DNA of 64,000 nucleotides, taken from assembly GCF_000426645.1 (NCBI RefSeq), contig NZ_AUFT01000007.1, positions 391,948 through 455,947 of the forward strand. Reading direction: 5' to 3'. This document shows positions 52,154 through 61,100 of the stretch, one piece after another; position 1 is the first letter of the stretch; each line of letters begins with the position of its first letter. Both the position numbers and the translations under genes were made by a program. The notes beneath the pieces are model-generated. The model did no database searches. It was not told the origin of the DNA and saw only the letters and a program-made list of their open reading frames with translations. Source of the DNA: Nakamurella lactea DSM 19367. Lineage in GTDB: Bacteria; Actinomycetota; Actinomycetes; Mycobacteriales; Nakamurellaceae.

Positions 52154-53043
52154 AGCCGCCGGTGAGCCTAGGTTATCTCCGGCCGCGCGAGGGGGTCATT
52201 AGGGCACTCAGCTGGCTGGTCTCGGACGGGAGCGGGGACACCAGTGATCTGCCAGAGTCAATGCCCAACTGGGACTATCAGCAGCCTGTGCATCTCGTGA
52301 GCATCGTTGAGGCGAATCTCGCGGCGGTGCTCGCTGATTCGGACCTTCCCGCGACGGCGGCGATACGCGCACACATGCAGTGGCACGCCACGGGCACGGG
52401 GCTTCGAGGCGCCGGCGCTGCAGTCGACTTGGAGGACGGTTCGACCACGATCGACCTCAGGCTCCCCGGAGATCTGCTTGGCGGAACCTTGAACCTAGAG
52501 ATCCGAGTCGTGCTGGGTTCGCTCGGTGGGCCGGCTGTATCGCCCTACTCCGCACAGCGGCCTGGCGCCATCCTGTGGACAACGGGTCGCAGGACCCACC
52601 TCGAGGGAGTTGGCACCAGGTTCCCGGTCACTCAACTCTCGTTCGCCAATACAGGAATCGCTGGAGGCCGCGGTGCTGCGTGGTGCTTACACCTCGAATC
52701 GGCGGATCTCGTCGATTCAGCTGCGGGCAGTCTGCGGTTGTTTGTCAACACCGATCAAGAACAAGTCCGGGAGTACATGCGCCAGCACGAGTCACCGGCG
52801 GCAGTACAGTTCACGCGAAACCTTCGTTTCGCCGTCCAAAGGCATCTCCTAGCAATCGCCTGTGAACACGACGAGCTAGACATCGCGGCGGACTATGAGG
52901 CAGGTAGCCTAGGCGAGTTCTTGGCAGCACTCGTTCGCCAACTGTTTCCGGGACGAGATCTGTACTCGCTTCAATCGGATCTGCGCCGCAACCCAGGTGA
53001 GTTCGAGGCAGAGCTTCAAGCTCTTACCGGATACGTGCCATGA
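52150..53043 (+). CDS. Unknown fourth subunit of the Z1 operon
   Basis: A 297-residue protein of unknown fold. The GTG start overlaps the stop of the GHKL gene and its own stop overlaps the next ATG. The N-terminal third is helical. The middle is beta-rich ('GSTTIDLRLPGDLLGGTLNLEIRVVLG', residues about 97-123). A C-terminal helical part includes 'AVQFTRNLRFAVQRHLLAIACEHDEL'. There is no membrane segment or nuclease motif. Strict coupling says it works in the complex, perhaps as an adaptor or sensor; I do not assign a family. Confidence 0.78.
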   Translation: MKPPVSLGYLRPREGVIRALSWLVSDGSGDTSDLPESMPNWDYQQPVHLVSIVEANLAAVLADSDLPATAAIRAHMQWHATGTGLRGAGAAVDLEDGSTTIDLRLPGDLLGGTLNLEIRVVLGSLGGPAVSPYSAQRPGAILWTTGRRTHLEGVGTRFPVTQLSFANTGIAGGRGAAWCLHLESADLVDSAAGSLRLFVNTDQEQVREYMRQHESPAAVQFTRNLRFAVQRHLLAIACEHDELDIAADYEAGSLGEFLAALVRQLFPGRDLYSLQSDLRRNPGEFEAELQALTGYVP

Positions 53044-53795
53044 GCGGCCTCTTCTACCCGCGACTGCCAGATGCCGTGGCAGCAAGCGTGCTCGCAGAGC
53101 TGAGCGGACTGCAGCATGCCGACCTCATGGAACGCTCGGCGCTGGCCCACCGAGCGAGCTACTTCTATCCGACGCGAACTGCGGAGGTCACGCTAGCGAA
53201 CCTTCGCGAGCTGCAAGCAGCCGTCCGCGAGGTCGCGGTCGACTGTGGCTACCCGACTAGCGGTGGAAAGGGCACACCAGCGCTGCGCGAGTTCGACCAA
53301 CGATGCTGCAGACTGCTGTTTGAACGGATGGACATCGTCGTTGCCGACGCGGCGAGTGACGAAGTATGGTCGTTCTTGTCCTTAGTGCTACTGCCCGATG
53401 TTGCTTTCTGGCGCTTCCCCAACCAGCGAGAACGTGAGGACTACGAACGGCTACTAGGCCGACCGCGGAATGTGTTCCGTCGCCTGTGGTGGCGTGCTCA
53501 CAATATCGGGACTGAGCTCGGCCCCCAGCTGCTCGAAGATGAAGCAGTCGGCATCCTCGAGCGATCGACCATCGGCGGCAACCCCGTCATCGCGCGGGGC
53601 ATTGCGAGCGAGCACTTACGACGGGTCAAGAGCGACGTCACCGTCCAACGGACCGAGCTTCTTCGGGATGTCATGAAGCGTATCCGCCGGATCGCGGCGA
53701 TCGTGTCGCTAGGCGGCATCGATCCGGCAGACTTGGAGGCACTCATTTCGGAGGCGTTCGACGCGTCGACCGCTGCGCTGGCGGCGCCTGGCTAG
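53040..53795 (+). CDS. DUF6339-like fifth subunit of the Z1 operon
   Basis: A 251-residue, mostly helical protein that resembles the DUF6339 group seen in actinobacterial Z1/MORC operons. Features are the N-terminal 'MSGLFYPRLPDAVA', a Trp-rich centre ('SFLSLVLLPDVAFWRFPNQRE', residues about 111-131), and 'RNVFRRLWWRAHNIG'. The C-terminus has a long basic-acidic helix. It has no enzymatic motif. It overlaps the previous gene by ATGA and is 90 bases before the methyltransferase gene. Confidence 0.78.
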   Translation: MSGLFYPRLPDAVAASVLAELSGLQHADLMERSALAHRASYFYPTRTAEVTLANLRELQAAVREVAVDCGYPTSGGKGTPALREFDQRCCRLLFERMDIVVADAASDEVWSFLSLVLLPDVAFWRFPNQREREDYERLLGRPRNVFRRLWWRAHNIGTELGPQLLEDEAVGILERSTIGGNPVIARGIASEHLRRVKSDVTVQRTELLRDVMKRIRRIAAIVSLGGIDPADLEALISEAFDASTAALAAPG

Positions 53796-53855
53796 CTGGC
53801 GGCCGAGAGCCGATTGGCGGGGTCGCGGTGGGTTGCTCCGCCATATGTCGGTCAC

Positions 53856-53881
53856 CACTCCTACACTTCGCTGGAGGAGTG
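53856..53881 (+). promoter_or_regulatory. Stem-loop that includes the methyltransferase ribosome site
   Basis: CACTCCT (53856-53862) pairs perfectly with AGGAGTG (53875-53881) over a 12-base loop. The second arm contains AGGAG, the ribosome-binding site for the ATG at 53886. If folded in mRNA it would hide the site; as DNA it is a possible operator. Either would regulate methyltransferase level. Confidence 0.5.
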
Positions 53882-53885
53882 ATCG

Positions 53886-55820
53886 ATGACAAAAGACCGA
53901 CGACCCGGCGTCCAACTGGTCCGGGGCCCGTTCGTCCGGCTTGAACCGAACGAGCGGCACTGCGAGACGGCCGAAGGCCTTTCTGCGTTGTGCCGTGACC
54001 TACGCACCGACGAGTCAGAGCCCTTGCTCGCCGCCGACCTGTTCTCAGGCGCTGGGGGCCTGGGCCTCGGACTTGAGGCGGCTGGCATCCGAGTTGTGAT
54101 CGGCGCCGACCATGACAAGGAAGCTCTGGAGACCCACCGCCACCACTTTGGTGGGATGGCGCTAGACTGGGACCTAGGGGATGCGAATATCGTCGAGAAG
54201 GTCGCGGGGCTGATCCGCGACAACCAGATTGACGTGCTTGCCGGTGGTCCACCGTGTCAGCCGTTCTCCAAAGCCGGACGCTCGGGCATGCGTTTCCTCG
54301 TGCGCGAAGGGCTGCGCGACCCTCACGACGAGCGCCGAGACCTGTGGCGATCTTTCCTAGAGATCGTGCGCCTGGGTGAGCCCCGCGCTGTCGTCATGGA
54401 GAATGTCCCCGATATGGCGCTTGACCGCGAGATGTTCATCCTGCGGAGCATGGTCTTCGAGTTGGAGCGACTTGGTTACACTGTTCAGGAGCGCGTGGTC
54501 GAGGCTTGGCGTTACGGCGTTCCACAGTTCCGTCAACGGCTCATCCTTGTCGCTGTTCGCGGGGGAGCCCCGTTCGAATGGCCGGTGGAGGAACCACGAA
54601 AGGTAACCCTTGCGAACGCCATCTCGGATTTGCCGCCGGTAGCGGGCGGCTGGCGGCCGAACGGTGGCGCCGATGGGTGGGCGAATTACGACGGACCTCG
54701 TACTGCGTTCCAGCGGTCAATGCGGGAAGGCGTGTGCGGCGAAGACGAACGTAAAGTCTTCGACCACATCACCCGGCCAGTCCGCGAAGACGACGAGCGT
54801 GCATTCGAGCTCCTCGACTCGGAGAGCCGCTATTCGGACCTGCCTGACGAGCTCAAGCGATATCGGGACGACATATTCGACGATAAGTACAAGCGCCTCG
54901 CGGGCGATGACGTGTCTCGGACCATCACGGCGCACATCGCCAAGGATGGGTACTGGTACATCCACCCAGAGCAGAACCGGACCCTCACGGTGCGCGAGGC
55001 CGCCCGGGTGCAGACCTTCCCGGACTGGTTCCGGTTCGCCGGCCCGCCGTCGGCGGCATTCAAGCAGATCGGGAACGCCGTCCCGCCGCGACTCGGCTTC
55101 AGTGTCGGGCGCGCCGTGCGAAAGAGCCTCACGACCCAAGCCGACCGCCCGCCATCAAGCGAGCAGATCGGTAGTTCGCTCGCATCTTGGTTCCGCGAGG
55201 TGAATCGGACATCGTCGCCGTGGCTCCACAGCACATCACCGTGGCATGTGATTCTCGGGGAGCTCGCATTCGATCGGGTTTCGACGCTCACCGCGACGTC
55301 TTTATGGCCACTTATGGAAAGGTTCACTGAGCCGGAGGACCTAATCCGCGAACCTGAGAGGCTCGCAGAGATTCTCTCATGGATCGGACGGGAACGGCGC
55401 GTAGAGCAGCTGATCACCGCTGCGCGTGTGATCGCCAGTGGGCCCGATCTCACAGACGAACGGCTGGACGAACTCGCGGCGGAAGGCGTGGTACCTGCGG
55501 GCGTCACCGATTTGGCGCGTCTGGTGACGACCGAGGGAGAAGAACCGGTCGTGGTGACCTCTGGAGCTTTGCGCATTGCGAATCGATTCCAGGCCAATCC
55601 GCTTGGCCGCAAGAACCAGAACAGCGCCGGTCGCATCGCGATCTCGAAGATGATTGGTTACGGCCCAGACGCGAAGTTTGCGCAACTCGCGCTGTTGGAA
55701 CTGGGCACCGACGTCTGCCTCCCCGTCAACCCGATATGTGGCGTGTGCCCATTGGAGAAATGGTGCCGGTCAAACCAAGGGCCGGCTCAGAGTCCGAGCG
55801 ACGTGGCAAGGTCTGGGTGA
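53886..55820 (+). CDS. C5 DNA methyltransferase fused to an endonuclease-III-like HhH/iron-sulfur domain
   Basis: A 644-residue two-part protein. The N-terminal part is a cytosine-5 methyltransferase: motif I DLFSGAGGLGLGLEAAG (51-67), motif IV GGPPCQPFS with nucleophile Cys124, motif VI ENV (172-174), motif VIII QFRQRL and motif X QIGNAVPPRL. From about residue 415 it continues as a HhH-GPD/endonuclease III-like domain ending in a C-x6-C-x2-C-x5-C iron-sulfur loop (Cys611, 618, 621, 627). The DNA-glycosylase catalytic Asp position reads T558 (VVVTSGALRI), so this domain may bind rather than cut bases. It would mark host DNA for the Z1 system. It converges with and overlaps the second GHKL gene by 34 bases. 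Confidence 0.9.
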   Translation: MTKDRRPGVQLVRGPFVRLEPNERHCETAEGLSALCRDLRTDESEPLLAADLFSGAGGLGLGLEAAGIRVVIGADHDKEALETHRHHFGGMALDWDLGDANIVEKVAGLIRDNQIDVLAGGPPCQPFSKAGRSGMRFLVREGLRDPHDERRDLWRSFLEIVRLGEPRAVVMENVPDMALDREMFILRSMVFELERLGYTVQERVVEAWRYGVPQFRQRLILVAVRGGAPFEWPVEEPRKVTLANAISDLPPVAGGWRPNGGADGWANYDGPRTAFQRSMREGVCGEDERKVFDHITRPVREDDERAFELLDSESRYSDLPDELKRYRDDIFDDKYKRLAGDDVSRTITAHIAKDGYWYIHPEQNRTLTVREAARVQTFPDWFRFAGPPSAAFKQIGNAVPPRLGFSVGRAVRKSLTTQADRPPSSEQIGSSLASWFREVNRTSSPWLHSTSPWHVILGELAFDRVSTLTATSLWPLMERFTEPEDLIREPERLAEILSWIGRERRVEQLITAARVIASGPDLTDERLDELAAEGVVPAGVTDLARLVTTEGEEPVVVTSGALRIANRFQANPLGRKNQNSAGRIAISKMIGYGPDAKFAQLALLELGTDVCLPVNPICGVCPLEKWCRSNQGPAQSPSDVARSG

Positions 55821-57076
55821 CGCTGCCGGAGGGTATTCAGCGCCTCCCTGAATACCGGAAGGTCCTGGGACTCAAGGAGTGCCGCCTTCAACGCGACTCC
55901 AACCTCGCGCAGTGCGACACTATCGGAGGATGCAGACTTCGGACTCGACCTCGGTGAGTCGACATCAGATGGTGACTGTCGATACGCGGCGTCCGCTCGA
56001 ACACATAGGTCGTGAATGGGGCGTTCCAGCATGTTCTTCAGCGTTGCCGGAAGCACCACGCTCATCTTTGCAACGTTAATCTGGAACGTCTCGTCGAGGT
56101 CCGTGTCGAAGTCGATTGAGGCACGCGCCAGCTTCGTGTGTTCGTCGATACCGCGCAATCCGTTCCAGCCACCGAATTGCACGAGGCGGTTAGCGCGGTA
56201 AATGTAAAGACCCTGTTGACGGTTCCACTTGAGAGGTCCAGACATGTGCTCGAATCGTTCAGGCGTCGAGAACTTATCGCGAGGCGGCAGTACGTAGCCA
56301 CGAAACGCGATATCGGACGATCCGTCTTCGAGCTCGAGCTCGAAGATCTCCGGTTCGAGAGAGATTGTATTCTTCTCGTCCCCTGCAAACGGGTCCCACG
56401 GATCCAGCTTCTCGTCGTTGACCGAGATTGTCACCGGTTCGGTGCCGGTCGAACCGGCGATGAACCTGTGGAAGACCATACTCAGGTGTTCAGCGGTCTT
56501 CTTGGCGAGGGACGCCATGCGCCGACGGCCCCACCCGGATTCGGCGTAGCGATCAGGCAGCACACGGTCAAGGTTCTCCCAGACTACGACCGTCCCTGGG
56601 CGCTCCTCGAGACGATTGAGCGCAGCTTCAATGCCTGGGCCGCCTTCGTCAGCTAGCACGGCCCATGCATCGACCCGTTCAACGTAGTCCAGATCGATCG
56701 TGCGGACAGTGCATGTGCGCCGAACCGGCGTGTGACGGCTGACGACGCTGAGTCGCCGACACTGCGAAAAAGACCCAGTCTTCAGGCCGAGCCCAAACCT
56801 GCCGAGCTCGTTGGGCGCGTAGTCGCGGCGGCTGCCAAACCGTAGGGCCTCCAGCATCGCTGCGGGGGTCATTCCCTCGCCGTCGTCCGAGATCAGCACA
56901 TAAGATGCGTTCGGGTCGAAAACGAGCTCGACGTCAACTTGGCTCGCGCCGGCAGCGATCGAGTTGTCGACGAGGTCCGCAACAGCTGTGTGGAAGTCGT
57001 ACCCGATGTCGCGTAGCGAGCCGGTCAAGCGTGCCGCAGACGGCGGTATGTCGAAGTAGCTCCACTGGCTGGCCAA
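55787..57076 (-). CDS. Second GHKL ATPase (MORC/Hsp90-like) of the defence cluster
   Basis: A 429-residue ATP-binding protein with intact GHKL motifs: DLVDNSIAAGA (N38), ISDDGEGMT (D64-D65, G66, G68) and GRFGLGLKTGS (92-102). A transducer domain to about residue 330 follows, then a short C-terminal tail. Start choice: the long frame runs to 57409 across the divergent Vsr gene, but the TTG at 57076 has AGGGAGG 6 bases upstream and begins just before the conserved region. This class (histidine kinase-like ATPase next to Vsr and methyltransferase) is a common member of MORC-linked restriction clusters. It is divergent from vsr across 87 bases. Confidence 0.87.
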   Translation of the reverse strand: MASQWSYFDIPPSAARLTGSLRDIGYDFHTAVADLVDNSIAAGASQVDVELVFDPNASYVLISDDGEGMTPAAMLEALRFGSRRDYAPNELGRFGLGLKTGSFSQCRRLSVVSRHTPVRRTCTVRTIDLDYVERVDAWAVLADEGGPGIEAALNRLEERPGTVVVWENLDRVLPDRYAESGWGRRRMASLAKKTAEHLSMVFHRFIAGSTGTEPVTISVNDEKLDPWDPFAGDEKNTISLEPEIFELELEDGSSDIAFRGYVLPPRDKFSTPERFEHMSGPLKWNRQQGLYIYRANRLVQFGGWNGLRGIDEHTKLARASIDFDTDLDETFQINVAKMSVVLPATLKNMLERPIHDLCVRADAAYRQSPSDVDSPRSSPKSASSDSVALREVGVALKAALLESQDLPVFREALNTLRQRHPDLATSLGL

Positions 57077-57109
57077 CCGGAACCTCCCTGGGGGAATAAT
57101 GACATGGCG

Positions 57110-57127
57110 ACCCGGGATCGACCGGGT
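57110..57127. promoter_or_regulatory. Inverted repeat in the GHKL/vsr divergent region
   Basis: ACCCGG, six bases, CCGGGT: a perfect 6-base inverted repeat in the 87-base region between two divergent starts. Possible operator shared by both genes. Evidence is symmetry and location only. Confidence 0.35.
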
Positions 57128-57163
57128 AACACTCCGTAGACGACCGTACTTGAGGGTGCCGAC

Positions 57164-57697
57164 ATGGTTCCGGCCGAGCCGACGAAGCCGCCCGTTTCGC
57201 CTGCCGTTCGACGGAACATGCAGGCCATCCGTGCACGCGACACCGCGCCGGAGCTCGCCGTGCGGACACGACTGCACGCGATGGGCCTGCGCTACCGCGT
57301 CGCGACGCCACTCGCGTTCGACCGTCGTCGGCGCGCTGACATCTTCTTCAGCAGGGTCGGCCTCTATGTCTTCATCGACGGCTGCTTCTGGCATGGCTGC
57401 GTCGAGCACTTCGTACCGCCGAAGACCAACGCCGAGTTCTGGCGGGCCAAAATCGAGGGCAACGCCGAGCGGGACCTGAACACGACAGCGCGGCTTCAGT
57501 CGCTCGGCTACGACGTGTTACGGTTCTGGGAGCATGACGACCCCAGCGTCGTTGCAGACTCGATCCGCGCGCGTTACCTTCGTGCCCGACAGGACCAAGT
57601 CGAGCTGGGTTACTCAACTCAGGGAGGACATTTTGGCGGTCATCAGGTCATTCAGCCCGGGTCACCAATCTGTTCGGCTTCACCTCACAGAGGTTGA
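57164..57697 (+). CDS. vsr: Very short patch repair (Vsr) endonuclease
   Basis: A 177-residue Vsr-family endonuclease, which nicks next to T:G mismatches made by 5-methylcytosine deamination, or acts as a restriction nuclease in MORC-type clusters. The motifs are clear: RRNMQAIRARDTAPELAVR (residues 16-34), the metal Asp59 in RADIFF, VFIDGCFWHGC (residues 69-79), PPKTNAEFW and RFWEHDD. The last 25 residues are not family-like and overlap the next small ORF. It fits a cluster with a C5 methyltransferase. The ATG follows TGAGGGTGCC. Confidence 0.92.
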   Translation: MVPAEPTKPPVSPAVRRNMQAIRARDTAPELAVRTRLHAMGLRYRVATPLAFDRRRRADIFFSRVGLYVFIDGCFWHGCVEHFVPPKTNAEFWRAKIEGNAERDLNTTARLQSLGYDVLRFWEHDDPSVVADSIRARYLRARQDQVELGYSTQGGHFGGHQVIQPGSPICSASPHRG

Positions 57698-57875
57698 TTG
57701 CTACTTCCAAACTGTTACCGCCAGTGAAGGCTCGATCTATCTCCATCTGACGACGTTCGGATCGGACGATCGCGCAATTCCTGGAAAGAGTAGCCAGTCG
57801 TTTCAGCTGAATGCGGATTCGGCGAGGCGGCTCGCGGGGATTATTAGGGACACGTTTGGAGAAGGTAAGGGTTGA
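57633..57875 (+). CDS. Small conserved protein overlapping the vsr 3' end
   Basis: An 80-residue protein from a TTG with AGGGAGGA 5 bases upstream, overlapping vsr by 65 bases in another frame. It reads 'AVIRSFSPGHQSVRLHLTEV', then 'SIYLHLTTFGSDDRA' and an IIRDTFGEG end. I have seen similar small proteins beside restriction genes in actinobacteria, often mislabelled methionyl-tRNA formyltransferase; function unknown. Its strong ribosome site and coding quality make it real. It probably works with, or reports on, the Vsr/methyltransferase set. Confidence 0.7.
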   Translation: MAVIRSFSPGHQSVRLHLTEVDCYFQTVTASEGSIYLHLTTFGSDDRAIPGKSSQSFQLNADSARRLAGIIRDTFGEGKG

Positions 57876-58108
57876 CCGACCCCGGGAACCGGACTTGGCT
57901 TTTGCGATCGCAACCTAGGTCCCAGGCTCAATGCTGAACAGGTGAAGACGCGCGCTCGCTCGTCCAACGAATATCAGGCATAGCATGCTAAGCGTGCTAC
58001 TTTGATGCACGCGTTGAGCAGTGGTCAGGTGTTCTAAGGCTTGCGGTCGATGGTGTCGTCTGGGTCCTCTAATGATCCCACTTCCGACCGCACCACTGCC
58101 AAAGAGTC
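57876..58108. other. Spacer between the Z1/Vsr cluster and the helicase/DUF262 pair
   Basis: 233 bases without a gene between two sets of genes reading toward each other. It contains the near-repeat AGCATGCTAAGCGTGCT (57982-57998), which includes the palindrome TAGCATGCTA at 57981-57990. The base composition drops here, in contrast with the GC-rich helicase gene that follows, so it may mark a seam between two inserted modules. Confidence 0.45.
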
Positions 58109-61100
58109 CTATTGCCGTCCCTGGCCGAACGCCAGCCGGTAGAGTGCCAGATCCCGCTTCACCTGCTGCAGCGCGATCTCATCCTTGCTGAACGGGAACT
58201 CGAACAGCGTCCGCTCGATCTTCGCCGGCCCGTCGTACAGCCAGGATCCGTAAAGCTGGTCGCGCTGCTCGCTTCGTTCCTCAGCCAGCCGATACGCGAC
58301 GTCCCACGGGTGCTCGTTCCCGGGTATCCGCAGGATGTCGCGCCCGAGGTCGGCGATCACGTTGCGGCGCACCGCGTGCCCACGGAACCGGTCGATCCGG
58401 CCCTCACGCTGCTCGAAGTCGATCGGGTTCGCCGGGATGTTCCAATGCACCAGGCTGTGGCACCAGTGGTGGAAGTCGATGCCCTCCTGCCCGACCGAGG
58501 TCGAGGCCAGTACGAACGGCCAGAACGGGCTGTTGAACGATTGCCGGACCTCCTGCGGCCGCGCGCCCACGGTGGTGGAACCGGTCCGGTCGCCGTAGCG
58601 CATCGCAAATGCGGCGTCGAGCGACTGCGTGCTTTCGCAGGCGTCCGGGTCGAACACCCGGAACGTCGCCCGCCGCAGCGCCGGAGTCGCGGACATCTCG
58701 GCAGCGATGTCGGCGAGGGTCGCCTCCGTCATCGTGCCGGGGCGTTCGGCGGCGAGCTGGTAGGCATACTCGTCGAGCATCGCCTGCAGGTTGCCGTCCG
58801 CGCAGTACCGCAGCACGGCCCGCCAGTACGGCGGCTCGGAACCGTACAGCCCATCGAGCAGATTCATCGCCTCCGGCCGGTTGAACAGCGACCGCAGCCC
58901 CTCCGCCACCCGCACCGCTTGCTCCCACACCGTCCGCTCGGTCACCGCGTCGCCGGGCTTGACCAGTCGCCGCAGCGCCCGCCAGGCCGCGTTCGCCGGA
59001 CCGAAGCAGGCCAGGGCGGCGACCGTGTCCGCCAGTTCCGGCGGGCGGTTGCCGGCGCTGGGCGGCTCGAGCGCGGCCAACGCCTCCACATGCGCCCGGG
59101 CGCCACCGGAACCGGAACCGGGATCATCGTCAGCCGGGGTGCCGGACGACATCAGTCCCGCAATGTCGGCAGCCTCCACCGCCGGGTTCACCGGCAACCG
59201 CTTGTCGAACGTCAGCGCGGTGGCCCAATACCAGTGGTCGAGTTCGCTGGCTGCGGACTCCTGACCTGGTTCCCGGAACCGTTCGGCGATCACCCCGGAC
59301 GCCCGGCGCAGCACTTCCTGCGGATTCACGGCTTCGCCATGGCTGCGGGCGGTCGCCAGCGGATCGCCCAACCGGGCGAGCGCCGGCACCGGCCAGAACA
59401 ACGCCAGTGTCGACATCGACGCCGCCCGCCCGTCCTGCATCCGGTACGTCAGCCGCGCCCGCTGCCTGCGCCGGTCCAGCACACGACCGAATTCCGCGAG
59501 CCGCCGGTCGGCGTCATAACTCAGCAGCGACGCCACCGCGGTCGGCGTCGCCATCCACGACGAGAAGATCAGCCGCTTCGTCATCTCCGCGCTGTCCCCG
59601 AACGGCCCACCCGGCGTGGTGTACGGCAGGGTCGGCGGCACCCACAGCAGCCTTTCCCAGCCCGCTCCGGTGGTCTGCGCGGCGAGTTCGCGCAGCTTGC
59701 CGTTGCCCAGGTCGACCGGTCGCCGCTGCTCGATGTCGGAGCGGGGGAGGCGCCGGACGATCCGTAGCTGCGCGACCACGTCCGGATCCTGCGCCTGCAG
59801 CGCGGTGCGGGTCTTGGTGTGGACCTGGTAGCCGTCCATGAAGTTCGCGAAGTACGGCGCGGACTTCCAGTACTCGACCGTCATGTGCGCCTCGACACTG
59901 CCGGCCAGTGCATCCAGCCGGGCGAACTCAAGCAGGTCGTCCGCTGTCACCCGGTCGACCCGGTGCACCACCTCCCGCACCCTGTTCTGTTGCACGGCGG
60001 CCGGCCGCTCGGTGCGGCTCATCAAGGGCAACAACCGATGCCGCAGCAGGCTGGCCTGATCGGCCGGACTCTCGCCGCGCAGCACCGTGGTGCGGTAGTG
60101 GCGCAGCCCAGCCTTGATCTCGTCCATGGAGTGGTGGGTGCCGCCCTTGGCTAGGAATTCCAGGGTGTCGAACATGTCCTGTTGGTGGTCGTCTTGGTCG
60201 CGTTCCTCGGCCAGTGTGAACGCCTTGAACGGCGTCGCGGACAACAGCAGCACCTTGGCCTTCGGATGTCCGAACAACTGCTCCGCGAGCTCGCCGGCGT
60301 CGCTGCCGGTGTTCAGCAGATCCTTGAACCGCTGGAACTCATCGAGAATCACCAGGTTGGGCTCCAGTACGGCCAGGCCTGACCGGATCAGCAGCTCCCG
60401 ACCCTGTCGCGTCGCCTCGGCCGCCTCGGCGCGCAGCCCGTCGGTAATCTGGGAGCCAACCCGGTGCTGGCCGATCAAGGTGCTCAGCCACTCGACCAGG
60501 CTGGCATGGTTGGCGTCGGGGGCTGCGGCCTCGGCCCGGACGTACGCAACCACCTCGGGATCCAGCGTTCCCCACGATCTGCGGCAGGCCAGGTGCCGGT
60601 CGCTCATCCGTTGCCAGCTGCCGACGGCTCCCTGGCACACCCGGTAGGCGGCCCGCTGATCGAGCCGGTGCTGCAGACCGAGCTGGTGCCAGAGGATCTC
60701 CAGCAACAGCAGCCGTTCCTCGGCGTTGCCGACGTTGTTCCTGGTGTTGAACGACGTTCCGGGCGTGAACGACACCAGGTTGATCGGGGTCTGCCAGGTG
60801 CTGTCGTCCCGGTGGATCCGGCCGTGGGTGGCGGCCAGCATCGCCAGCCGGCCGGGGGAGACCGCGGCGTCGTGCCCGGTCACATTGAGCCGCGCCAGAT
60901 TCTGCCGGGCCAGGTCCGAGTTGGAGCACACGTAGACCACATCGATGCTGGTGGTCGCCGGGTCGTCTTGCAGCTTCTCGACGGCCCGGGCGATCACCCC
61001 GCGGGCGACGATGCTCTTGCCCAGGCCGGTTTCGTCGGCCACCAGGAACCGACGAGTCGGGTCCGGCCCGTAGAACCGGCGGATCACGTGATCGACGGTG

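Noticed and set aside
58112..59767. 551-codon open frame on the plus strand
   Set aside because: Antisense to the helicase gene; Arg/Pro/His-rich without motifs, while the helicase motifs on the other strand are clear.
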